A stretch of 64,000 nt of DNA from Galaxea fascicularis (Eukaryota; Cnidaria; Anthozoa; Scleractinia; Euphylliidae). Positions 26,801-38,300 of the stretch are shown here, in pieces. How positions within the stretch are numbered: position 1 is the first letter of the stretch; each line of letters opens with the position of its first letter. The notes under the pieces were generated by a model. It did no database searches. It was given only the letters and a program-made list of their open reading frames with translations, and was not told where the DNA came from. Location of the stretch: contig OX419346.1 in the NCBI GenBank assembly GCA_948470475.1, positions 3,746,231 to 3,810,230 of the forward strand, in the 5' to 3' direction. The translations under genes were made by a program, and so were the position numbers.

Positions 26801-29800
26801 CCAAAGGGGTTAACCCATGGTTTTGGGTCAATTTTGGTATTTGCCTTAAACTGTGCTTATTTAAAAAAATGAGTCTAGAAATGATGTTTAAATGCTTTAA
26901 AAACTCCCAAAACATTATTTCTATTCTTATTTGAGCTGTGTGCAAGATTTCAGAAAAATTGAAATTTTGACCAAAAACCAAAGGGGTTAACCCATGGTTT
27001 TGGGTCAATTTTGGTATTTCCCTTAAACTGTGCTTATTTAAAAAAATGAGTCTAGAAATGATGTTTAAATGCTTTAAAAACTCCCAAAACAATATTTCTA
27101 TTCTTATTTGAGCTGTGTGCAAGATTTCAGCAAAGTTGAAATTTTGACCAAAACCCAAAGGGGTTAACCCATGGTTTTGGGTCAATTTTGGAATTTGCCT
27201 AAAAACTTTGGCTATTTCAAAGAGGAGTCTAGAAATGACGTTTAAATGCTTTTAAAAACTCCCAAAACATTATTTCTATTCTTATTTGAGCTGTGTGCAA
27301 GATTTCAGAAAAATCGAACTTTTGCCCAAAAACCAAAGGGGTTAACCCATGGTTTTTGGTCAAGTTTGGAATTTGCCTTAAACTTTGCCCATTTCAAAGA
27401 GGAGTCCAGAAATGATATTTAAATGCTTTTAAAAACTTCCAAAACATTATTTCTATTCTTATTTGAGCTGTGTGCAAGATTTCAGCAAAGTTGAAATTTT
27501 GACCAAAACCCAAAGGGGTTAACCCATGGTTTTGGGTCAAATTTGGAATTTGGCTCAAACTTTGCCTATTTTAAAGAGGAGTCTAGAAATGATGTTTAAA
27601 TGCTTTTAAAAACTCCCAAAACATTATTTCTATTCTTATTTGAGCTGTGTGCAAGATTTCAGCAAAGTTGAAATTTTGACCAAAAACCAAAGGGGTTAAC
27701 CCATGGTTTTTGGTCAAGTTTGGAATTTGCCTCAAACTTTGCCTATTTCAAAGGGGAGTCTAGAAATGATGTTTAAATGCTTTTAAAAACTGCCAAAACA
27801 TTATTTCTATTCTTATTGGAGCTGTGTACAAGATTTCAGAAAAATTGAAATTTTGACCAAAAACCAAAGGGGTTAACCCATGGTTTTGGGTCAATTTTGG
27901 TATTTGCCTTAAACTGTGCTTATTTAAAAAATGAGTCCAGAAATGATGTTTAAATGCTTTAAAAACTCCCAAAACATTATTTCTATTCTTATTTGAGCTG
28001 TGTGCAAGATTTCAGCAAAGTTGAAATTTTGACCAAAACCCAAAGGGGTTAACCCATGGTTTTGGGTCAAATTTGTAATTTGGCTCAAACTTTGCCTATT
28101 TTAAAGAGGAGTCTAGAAATGATCTTTAAATGCTTTTAAAAACTCCCAAAACATTATTTCTATTCTTATTTGAGCTGTGCGCAAGATTTCAGCAAAGTTG
28201 AAATTTTGACCAAAACCCAAAGGGGTTAACCCATGGTTTTTGGTCAATTTTGGAATTTGGCTCAAACTTTGCCTATTTCAAAGAGGAGTCTAGAAATGAT
28301 GTTTAAATGCTTTTAAAAACTCCCAAAACATTATTTCTATTCTTATTTTAGCTGTGTGGAAGATTTCAGAAAAATTAAAATTTTGACCAAAAACCAAAGG
28401 GGTTAACCCATCGTTTTGTGTCAATTTTGGTATTTGCCTTAACCTGTGCTTATTTAAAAAATGAGTCTAGAAATGATGTTTAAATGCTTTAAAAACTCCC
28501 AAAACATTATTTTTATTCTTATTTGAGCTGTGTGCAAGATTTCAGCAAAGTTGAAATTTTGACCAAAACCCAAACGGGTTAACCCATGGTTTTTGGTCAA
28601 GTTTGGAATTTGCCTCAAACTTTGCCTATTTCAAAGAGGAGTCTAGAAATGATGTTTAAATGCTTTTAAAAACTGCCAAAACATTATTTCTATTCTTATT
28701 GGAGCTGTCTACAAGATTTCAGAAAAATTGAAATTTTGACCAAAAACCAAAGGGGTTAACCCATGGTTTTGGGTCAATTTTGGTATTTGCCTTAAACTGT
28801 GCTTATTTAAAAAAATGAGTCTAGAAATGATGTTTAAATGCTTTAAAAACTCCCAAAACATTATTTCTATTCTTATTTGAGCTGTGTGCAAGATTTCAGC
28901 AAAGTTGAAATTTTGACCAAAACCCAAAGGGGTTAACCCATGGTTTTTGGTCAAGTTTGGAATTTGCCTCAAACTTTGCCTATTTCAAAGAGGAGTCTAG
29001 AAATGATGTTTAAATGCTTTTAAAAACTGCCAAAACATTATTTCTATTCTTATTGGAGCTGTGTACAAGATTTCAGAAAAATTGAAATTTTGACCAAAAA
29101 CCAAAGGGGTTAACCCATGGTTTTGGGTCAATTTTGGTATTTGCCTTAAACTGTGCTTATTTAAAAAATGAGTCCAGAAATGATGTTTAAATGCTTTAAA
29201 AACTCCCAAAACATTATTTCTATTCTTATTTGAGCTGTGTGCAAGATTTCAGCAAAGTTGAAATTTTGACCAAAACCCAAACCGGTTAACCCATGGTTTT
29301 GGGTCAAATTTGTAATTTGCCTCAAACTTTGCCTATTTTAAAGAGGAGTCTAGAAATGATGTTTAAATGCTTTTAAAAACTGCCAAAACATTATTTCTAT
29401 TCTTATTTGAGCTGTGTGCAAGATTTCAGCAAAGTTGAAATTTTGATCAAAACCCAAAGGGGTTAACCCACGATTTTTGGTCAATTTTGGAATTTGCCTT
29501 AAACTTTGCCCATTTCAAAGAGGAGTCCAGAAATGATATTTAAATGCTTTTAAAAACTCCCAAAACATTATTTCTATTCTTATTTGAGCTGTGTGCAAGA
29601 TTTCAGCAAAGGTGAAATTTTGACCAAAACCCAAAGGGGTTAACCCATGGTTTTGGGTCAAATTTGGAATTTGGCTCAAACTTTGCCTATTTCAAAGAGG
29701 AGTCTAGAAATGATGTTTAAATGCTTTTAAAAACTCCCAAAACATTATTTCTATTCTTATTTGAGCTGCGTGCAAGATTTCAGCAAAGTTGAAATTTTGA

Positions 29801-32800
29801 CCAAAACCCAAACGGGTTAACCCATGGTTTTTGGTCAATTTTGGAATTTGCCTCAAACTTTGCCTATTTCAAAGAGGAGTCTAGAAATGATGTTTAAATG
29901 CTTTTAACAACTCCCAAAACATTATTTCTATTCTTATTTTAGCTGTGTGGAAGATTTCAGAAAAATTGAAATTTTGACCAAAACCCAAAGGGGTTAACCC
30001 ATCGTTTTGTGTCAATTTTGGTATTTGCCTTAAACTGTGCTTATTTAAAAAATGAGTCTAGAAATGATGTTTAATTGCTTTTAAAAACTCCCAAAACATT
30101 ATTTCTATTCTTATTTGAGCTGTGTGCAAGATTTCAGCAAAGTTGAAATTTTGACCAAAAACCAAAGGGGTTAACCCATGGTTTTTGGTCAAGTTTGGAA
30201 TTTGCCTCAAACTTTGCCTATTTCAAAGAGGAGTCTAGAAATGATGTTTAAATGCTTTTAAAAACTGCCAAAACATTATTTCTATTCTTATTGGAGCTGT
30301 GTACAAGATTTCAGAAAAATTGAAATTTTGACCAAAAACCAAAGGGGTTAACCCATGGTTTTGGGTCAATTTTGGTATTTGCCTTAAACTGTGCTTATTT
30401 AAAAAAATGAGTCTAGAAATGATGTTTAAATGCTTTAAAAACTCCCAAAACATTATTTCTATTCTTATTTGAGCTGTGTGCAAGATTTCAGCAAAGTTGA
30501 AATTTTGACCAAAAACCAAAGGGGTTAACCCATGGTTTTTGGTCAAGTTTGGAATTTGCCTCAAACTTTGCCTATTTCAAAGAGGAGTCTAGAAATGATC
30601 TTTAAATGCTTTTAAAAACTGCCAAAACATTATTTCTATTCTTATTGCAGCTGTGTACAAGATTTCAGAAAATTTGAAATTTTGACCAAAACCCAAAGGG
30701 GTTAACCCATGGTTTTGGGTCAATTTTGGTATTTGCCTTAAACTGTGCTTATTTAAAAAATGAGTCCTGAAAAGATGTTTAAATGCTTTAAAAACTCCCA
30801 AAACATTATTTCTATTCTTATTTGAGCTGTGTGCAAGATTTCAGCAAAGTTGAAATTTTGACCAAAACCCAAAGGGTTAACCCATGGTTTTTGGTCAAGT
30901 TTGGAATTTGCGTCAAACTTTGCCTATTTCAAAGAGGAGTCTAGAAATGATGTTTAAATGCTTTTAAAAACTGCCAAAACATTATTTCTATTCTTATTGG
31001 AGCTGTGTACAAGATTTCAGAAAAATTGAAATTTTGACCAAAAACCAAAGGGGTTAACCCATGGTTTTGGGTCAATTTTGGTATTTGCCTTAAACTGTGC
31101 TTATTTAAAAAAATGAGTCTAGAAATGATGTTTAAATGCTTTAAAAACTCCCAAAACATTATTTCTATTCTTATTTGAGCTGTGTGCAAGATTTCAGCAA
31201 AGTTGAAATTTTGACCAAAAACCAAAGGGGTTAACCCATGGTTTTTGGTCAAGTTTGGAATTTGCCTCAAACTTTGTCTATTTCAAAGAGGAGTCTAGAA
31301 ATGATGTTTAAATGCTTTTAAAAACTGCCAAAACATTATTTCTATTCTTATTGGAGCTGTGTACAAGATTTCAGAAAAATTGAAATTTTGACCAAAAACC
31401 AAAGGGGTTAACCCATGGTTTTGGGTCAATTTTGGTATTTGCCTTAAACTGTGCTTATTTAAAAAAATGAGTCTAGAAATGATGTTTAAATGCTTTAAAA
31501 ACTCCCAAAACAATATTTCTATTCTTATTTGAGCTGTGTGCAAGATTTCAGCAAAGTTGAAATGTTGACCAAAACCCAAAGGGGTTAACCCATGGGTTTT
31601 GGTCAATTTTGGAATTTGCCTCAAACTTTGCCTATTTCAAAGAGGAGTCTAGAAATGATGTTGAAATGCTTTTAAAAACTCCTAAAACATTATTTCTATT
31701 CTTATTTGAGCTGTGTGCAAGATTTCAGAAAAATTGAAATTTTGACGAAGAACCAAAGGGATTAACCCATGGTTTTGGGTCAATTTTGGTATTTGCCTTA
31801 AACTGTGCTTATTTAAAAAATGAGTCTAGAAATGATGTTTAAATGCTTTAAAAACTCCCAAAACATTATTTCTATTCTTATTTGAGCTGTGTGCAAGATT
31901 TCAGAAAAATTGAAATTTTGACCAAAACCGAATGGGGTTAACCCATGGTTTTGGGTCAATTTTGAAATTTGGCTCAAACTTTGCCTATTTTAAAGAGGAG
32001 TCTAGAAATGATGTTTAAATGCTTTAAAAACTCCCAAAACATTATTTCTATTCTTATTTGAGCTGTGTGCAAGATTTCAGCAAAGTTGAAATTTTGACCA
32101 AAACCCAAACGGGTTAACCCATGGTTTTGGGTCAAATTTGGAATTTGCGTCAAACTTTGCCTATTTTAAAGAGGAGTCTAGAAATGATGTTTAAATGCTT
32201 TTAAAAACTCCCAAAACATTATTTCTATTCTTATTTGAGCTGTGTGCAAGATTTCAGCAAAGTTGAAATTTTGATCAAAACCCAAAGGGGTTAACCCACG
32301 ATTTTTGGTCAAGTTTGGAATTTGCCTTAAACTTTGCCCATTTCAAAGAGGAGTCCAGAAATGATATTTAAATGCTTTTAAAAACTCCCAAAACATTATT
32401 TCTATTCTTATTTGAGCTGTGGGCAAGATTTCAGCAAAGTTGAAATTTTGACCAAAACCCAAAGGGGTTAACCCATGGTTTTGGGTCAAATTTGGAATTT
32501 GGCTCAAACTTTGCCTATTTTAAAGAGGAGTCTAGAAATGATGTTTAAATGCTTTTAAAAACTCCCAAAACATTATTTCTATTCTTATTTGAGCTGTGTG
32601 CAAGATTTCAGCAAAGTTGAAATTTTGACCAAAAACCAAAGGGGTTAACCCATGGTTTTTGGTCAAGTTTGGAATTTGCCTCAAACTTTGCCTATTTCAA
32701 AGAGGAGTCTAGAAATGATGTTTAAATGCTTTTAAAAACTGCCAAAACATTATTTCTATTCTTATTGGAGCTGTGTACAAGATTTCAGAAAAATTGAAAT

Positions 32801-33393
32801 TTTGACCAAAAACCAAAGGGGTTAACCCATGGTTTTGGGTCAATTTTGGTATTTGACTTAAACTGTGCTTATTTAAAAAAATGAGTCCAGAAATGATGTT
32901 TAAATGCTTTAAAAACTCCCAAAACAATATTTCTATTCTTATTTGAGCTGTGTGCAAGATTTCAGCAAAGTTGAAATGTTGACCAAAACCCAAAGGGGTT
33001 AACCCATGGGTTTTGGTCAATTTTGGAATTTGCCTCAAACTTTGCCTATTTCAAAGAGGAGTCTAGAAATGATGTTTAAATGCTTTAAAAACTCCCAAAA
33101 CATTATTTCTATTCTTATTTGAGCTGTGTGAAAGATTTCAGAAAAATTGAAATTTTGACCAAAAACCAAAGGGATTAACCCATGGTTTTGGGTCAATTTT
33201 GGTATTTGCCTTAAACTGTGCTTATTTAAAAAATGAGTCTAGAAATGATGTTTAAATGCTTTAAAAACTCCCAAAACATTATTTCTATTCTTATTTGAGC
33301 TGTGTGCAAGATTTCAGCAAAGTTGAAATTTTGACCAAAAACCAAAGGGGTTAACCCATGGTTTTGACTCAAATTTGGAATTTGCCTCAAACT
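23834..33393 (-). repeat. Satellite array, inverted arm (about 54 monomers)
   Basis: The same 176-177 bp satellite is present in reverse orientation: AGGGGTTAACCCATGG and GAGGAGTCTAGAAATGATG recur at monomer spacing throughout. Both families A and B occur. The arm begins at the spacer with a slightly degenerate partial monomer and ends abruptly at 33393 inside a monomer, 3' of GCCTCAAACT. Internal block duplications are visible: an unusual variant containing TTGATCAAAACCC recurs near 25201, 29445 and 32273, and four-monomer and eight-monomer shifts occur near 30235/30941 and 31295/32709. Together with the forward arm it forms a large inverted repeat. Confidence 0.97.
27678..27715. repeat. Example of the 38-bp dyad present in satellite monomers
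   Basis: This monomer has a perfect inverted repeat: GACCAAAAACC at 27678-27688 and GGTTTTTGGTC at 27705-27715. The 16-base centre contains the palindrome GGGTTAACCC. Most other monomers have the same structure with one or two arm mismatches. It could form a hairpin or bind a dimeric protein. It does not match the CENP-B box pattern, and no binding protein can be inferred. Confidence 0.8.
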
Positions 33394-33524
33394 ATTAGTG
33401 AATCTTAATAAGTTGTTCTTTCATTCATTTCATAAATATTATTGGCCGAGTTTTTTGACTTTGCTGATGAAAATTCACGACCTGTCCAATTTTCTGCGAT
33501 AAAACCCAGGTTAACTAGACACAA
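33394..33524. other. Short interval between satellite edge and gene 3' end
   Basis: Single-copy-looking DNA of about 130 bp with no open frame of note. It separates the last satellite base from the candidate cleavage region of the minus-strand gene. Confidence 0.5.
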
Positions 33525-33959
33525 CACACATTGGAGCAAAATACGTCTTTAATTAGGGAAAACCGGTCGTCTTGGGTTCACGTATAAAATAAAGGTTCAA
33601 CAAACGGGAAGCCAATCACAAGGGAAATAAATAGATTTGTTATACAAAAACGGTAATCCATTCTATTGCCACGCGATACAATGATATAAAATAAAGTACA
33701 TATAGTACACCTGCATAATATTTTTCTTGCAAATACAAAAATTTCATTGTCTTTTGTAGAAACGAAATTTAAAATTCTTTTTCTGTGACACTGAGTCGTC
33801 TATGAGCAAATCGGGCGTAATTAACTATTTACAAATATCAACATAGAGAAATTGTCTTTGTGCCTTTAAGGCTATTTTCACACTCAAAATAACAATAATA
33901 TTATCGTAGCAAACTTGTTCGTAATAGAAACCTGGATTCATGACTACACCACACGTTGC
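33525..33959 (-). terminator. ANKRD26: 3' UTR and candidate polyadenylation region of the ANKRD26-like gene
   Basis: Downstream of the stop codon (33960-33962, minus strand) no further open frame continues. An ATTAAA poly(A) signal variant lies at 33548-33553 (minus). It is followed in the gene direction by the GU-rich tract TGTGTGTTGTGTCT at about 33517-33533. That arrangement suits cleavage near 33525-33540 and a 3' UTR of roughly 420 nt. No canonical AATAAA was seen on the minus strand in this interval. Transcript ends need RNA evidence. Confidence 0.5.
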
Positions 33960-34087
33960 CTACACGAAGTAGTTTTTTCGTAAAAGAGACATGTACTGTT
34001 TGGATGACGCGGTCAGGGGGCCATATGAACTGCTGTCCACATCACTCAGCAAGCTGGGTTTAAGGTCAAGATCTGAAGTTAACGGTG
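33960..34087 (-). CDS. ANKRD26: ANKRD26-like exon 1 from the 3' end (terminal, with stop)
   Basis: 128 nt coding. The acceptor TTTCAG precedes CACCGTTAAC; the first two bases complete a codon. It encodes a serine-rich tail ending KQYMSLLRKNYFV followed by TAG at 33960-33962. The terminal hydrophobic-basic motif is reminiscent of the end of ANKRD26-family proteins. Confidence 0.82.
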
Positions 34088-35340
34088 CTGAAAGAGAGGA
34101 AAAGAACACGTTAACGCAAAGATTTACCATTACGAGTTCAGATATGACTCGAAGTTTTTGATCAGCTTTTAAAAGTTGAATAGTTACGGCAAAGCGAAAG
34201 ATTTTTTCCTTTAAATTGTTGTCATGAGTGCTTCCTCCTAAAGGTTTCCATAGAAGAAAAGCGAAATTAAACATGTACAGGAAGTCAATGCCTGCACTGC
34301 AGGCAGTTCCACATTACAGAGTGAATTTTAGTCGAAGATATGACACTTCATTGGTAAGTCGCCGTTAGTGCACGTAATAGGACTACATGTCGCTCAATTT
34401 GAAAATAGCTGAAGGAGAGAAATACTAGCTGCAGACAAGGACAAAGGATGTAGTGATGTCCATACTGCACAAACAGAAAGTGCTACTGATAATACTTGTT
34501 AATCACTCTTAAGTGCACCGGAAATTGCACAGAATCAGTTCAATTTTGCAAATAGCCGAGTTTCAGAAACAGTCCAAATTGAAAGGTAATGTTCTAGGTT
34601 GGTAAGACATTTAGCACCCATTACAACAGTTGCCGCTATGGGATATCATCATGACAACATAATAAGCAATAAAACTACTCACCGCTCTCCAAATGGCGCT
34701 TTATACTTTTGTTTAGTTCATTCTCCACGGCTTTCATTAACTGTCCGTCTCCCTGTGCGCAGAAAAAAAAACGTGTTCACCAAACGCTCTGATTGGCTCA
34801 AAGCGGGATTTCAATACAACAATTAACTGCCTCGACCCTGACAATTTTCGGGGGCAAAGAAATGATCGGAATCCTTACCTTGGAGTACATCCTATCAGGA
34901 CTTGTTGCAGGTGACCCGTTTAACACTCCACTAAGTCCATCGGAACTGTATGGCTTTGGGGAGGCGCTACGTTGTAATCCTTCAAAATTTCTTCGCGACC
35001 TTTCAAGACTGTAAATAAAAAACGTGGGCTTGCATAAGCTATCGAAATAAAACAATTACTCATTAAGCAAGCGTTGGCAGTGATTAGTATAGGATTCCTC
35101 CTTGCAATGTCAACAAAAACAGTCACACCAAACAGTTCATCAGATCAAGGCAAAGGATTAGCAAACATGATGTCTTGATCCTTCAGCAAGTTTTCCCAGA
35201 ACACACACAAAAAAAAACCCGACTTAAACCACTCTTCATTAACCACACCAGACAAATCCTTTGGCAAAAACGCAAGGGATGATCCAAAGACAGCAAAATT
35301 ACCTTTCCCAAACAAATAGTTTAGTTAAAAAACCAATGGC

Positions 35341-35372
<32 letters not shown>

Positions 35373-38300
35373 GACTTTTCATCAAGTTTCCCTTTCGTGA
35401 AGTGAATTTCCAGTACTTTCTCTGACCTTAAAACTGAGAGTTCACTGATCTCCCAACCCAAAGAATATGCTTCCAGGAGTTAGCAGTGTTTTCATCGCAG
35501 TTTGTAAGCTCGCTGTTGGAGTCGCTGGAAAACAATGGAGGCCTATTCCCTATCCCATGGGGAACAGTTGAGAACTCTTTTCATAAATGTGACTATGTTT
35601 TCTAAACTCACTTAAGTAGGGCTTGTGATTCCGCCATCTTCTCGTTTGCTTTGTACAAGCGGTTCGCCAGTTTATCTTTAGATTTCAACTCGCTCTCGTA
35701 CAAGTCCTGAGAAAGTAAAGACAACATTTCATCTTCGGAATCAGATTGTATGTCTTGTTTACCCTTCATTGCAAGCTGACGTTACTGACACACTAAGGAG
35801 AGGTAAAAAAGATGGTGTATTCCCTTTGATGGCACTTAAAATTATTGAATTTAATGATTAATTCAGAAAGGTTGGTGTCATCTGTGAAAACTCGGAAAGG
35901 AAAGAAAATTATTTTTGTGACATAGATGTCTGGAAACTGCTATAGGAGCTTCAACATTTTACCACGTTTACCTGTTTGTAAATTTGCTGGATCTTTGGGT
36001 CAGTTCTTACAATGTACATGGAAAGAAACATCCACATCAGAGACTAACTTCGTTTTCACGGCTTTGAGCAAACACATTGCTTTTGCACAAAGCGGAAGTG
36101 ATGAACCGAAGAAATTGATTCCTTTGTTAATCGTTTTTGAAGCAAAAAAAACTACCTTCCCTAAACACATAGTTTAGTTAGAAAACCAATGAGTTTCCCT
36201 TTCGTGACGTGAATTTCCATTACTTTCTGTGACCTAAAAAGTGACAATTCACTGATTTCCAGCTACCAGTGTTGAGCCGCGACTAAACGAGCGAGTTTTT
36301 GCTTGCGATGGTGATAGGATTTTTTCTAAATTTGTCGCGTCGCTAGCGAGCGGTGAAAATCACACGTGTAGCCACCCTCACGCAAGTGCTGCGATAGCGA
36401 CAGCTAAAGAATCAATAAAAAAAAGTCGCAAGAAATTCAATGAGTTGACTTTTCACGACAAAATCACAGATTTTGTCACTCGTGTAGCTACCACCGCGCG
36501 CCGGCGCCGCGACAATTTTTAGAAAAAATCTCACCACCATCGTAAGGAAAAAAAAAATCGCTCATCTAGCCGCGGCTTCACTAGCCTCAGTGCTGTATTG
36601 TATGAGCTTGTCAGCGGTCTTCTGTATGTTATATGCGCGCACAAGCTATGAGCGACCTGTTGTTACTTCACGCGACACAAGACCCAATACACACCTTGTA
36701 TCTTTTAGCTTCAGCGTCGAATGTTTCTTTTTGCGTTTGACTATCGTGGATTCCTGCGCGCATTTTTGCAACATCAGCCTAGTAGAGAGAGTATAGAGAC
36801 CATTGGTGTGAAATGAATTATTTTAATTGTGACTTGGTAAATACCTATAAGAACGTCCAATAATTTGTTAACCTATTACTTAATTCTGCAGTATGCATAC
36901 GCTGAATCCAATACTAATTTAAATGGATTCGTAAAAAAAAAAAAAAAAAAAAAAAACGGTATCTGCGAATCAGACATCCCGTTTAATTGTAACCCATTAC
37001 AAATACTTCTGGTCTCGAGAAATGGTCGCCAGCAAAAAAACAACAACAACAACAACAACATCAGCCCACCTAAAAAATATAAAATATAACTTACCTTGAG
37101 GTCTGATATTGTCAACTCTAATTCTTTTCTTGTCTTTGATTCGTTAACTTCGCGAATTTTATCCAGTTTTTCTCTGGCAACGGCCTGAGATAAATGAAAA
37201 TAGGTGACAAGAGGTTAACATTCTATGGGAGTTAATATGTAAGGAAAAATGACAGATAAATTACAGACAAGACAAACTACAAAAAATGTTCTAAAAAAAC
37301 TCCGGCCGTGCCTAACCTGTTCTTCTAAATGTGCGTTTACCTCTTCCAGTTTACGGTTCAGTTCAAAGCGTGACTGTTGAAGAAAGAACAGAGGTTAATC
37401 GTAACATTTACACGTGCGATGTTTTCGATGTAAAAGCCAGACAAGGTTTTCGTTCGATCTCCATACATTCCTGCCATGGATATGAAACTATGAATAACAC
37501 CTTCGAGACATTCTAGCGTCTTAACAAATGGAAGCAGCGAAGCACATTTTCATTTCATAAACGGTCGTTGCCTTTTTAGGACACTTCGAAAAATATTCAG
37601 CTAATAGAGAAAGTCCTCCTTATTAAAAGATACAGAATTGACCCTGAACCCTTCGCTTGCTATGCTCTTTCCCTAACCACTACACTACCCCGCTGATCGG
37701 CCACAGCCCCCCAAATTTTTTAAGTATATACAACAGTTAACTGGCTTTCATAACTGATACATCTATACCAGGCCACTCTAGCCCTATCCCGAAATATTAA
37801 CGCAAATTAACTAGGGCCCTAAACGTCGCCCTTTCTAAGACGATTTAAAAAAGTTACAAATTGCACAATCCAGATCTGCCTTACTAAAGGCTTGTCACCA
37901 GTGATGGCATCGACCGTTAATACTGGCAACGACCGATGACGAAAGGGAAATAGGCAGCGGAGAAAACAAGATGACACTGACAAAGCGAAAATTTTAGTGA
38001 TGTTGAATAAACAAAACTTCGTTGACAAACCTTAGCTTCCAGTTCTTGTTTATAGGATTCTAGCTGTCCTTTCTCCACAAAATTGCTCTCGTAAAAAGCC
38101 TGAAACGGTTAAGAATTTGAAAGAGATCGGACGAGTAAAATTAGCTTTGGACAATACGTTATCCACAACAAATCCCAGTTTTGATTTAGTAACAGGAGTA
38201 GGTTTCGTGATTAATAGTAATAAATTTAGTCACATAATGTCCCTCAAAAGACATTTTATGGCGTGCCCCTCCCCCCATCCCATAAAAACGGGCCTAAAAT

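Noticed and set aside
26697..27185. 162-codon minus-strand open frame (and 70-109 codon frames) across satellite monomers, with MGVFKAFKHHF-like peptides
   Set aside because: The frames arise because some neighbouring monomers are exactly 177 bp, a multiple of three. Their starts and stops follow monomer variants, the peptide simply repeats the monomer, and there is no codon bias or splice context.
1..33393. CRISPR array or phage-type repeat array
   Set aside because: The units are 176 bp long and directly abut, without short repeats separated by unique spacers; the neighbouring gene is clearly eukaryotic.
1..33393. CENP-B box in the monomer
   Set aside because: The CpG-containing pattern TTCG....A..CGGG is not found; the conserved part is the GGGTTAACCC dyad.
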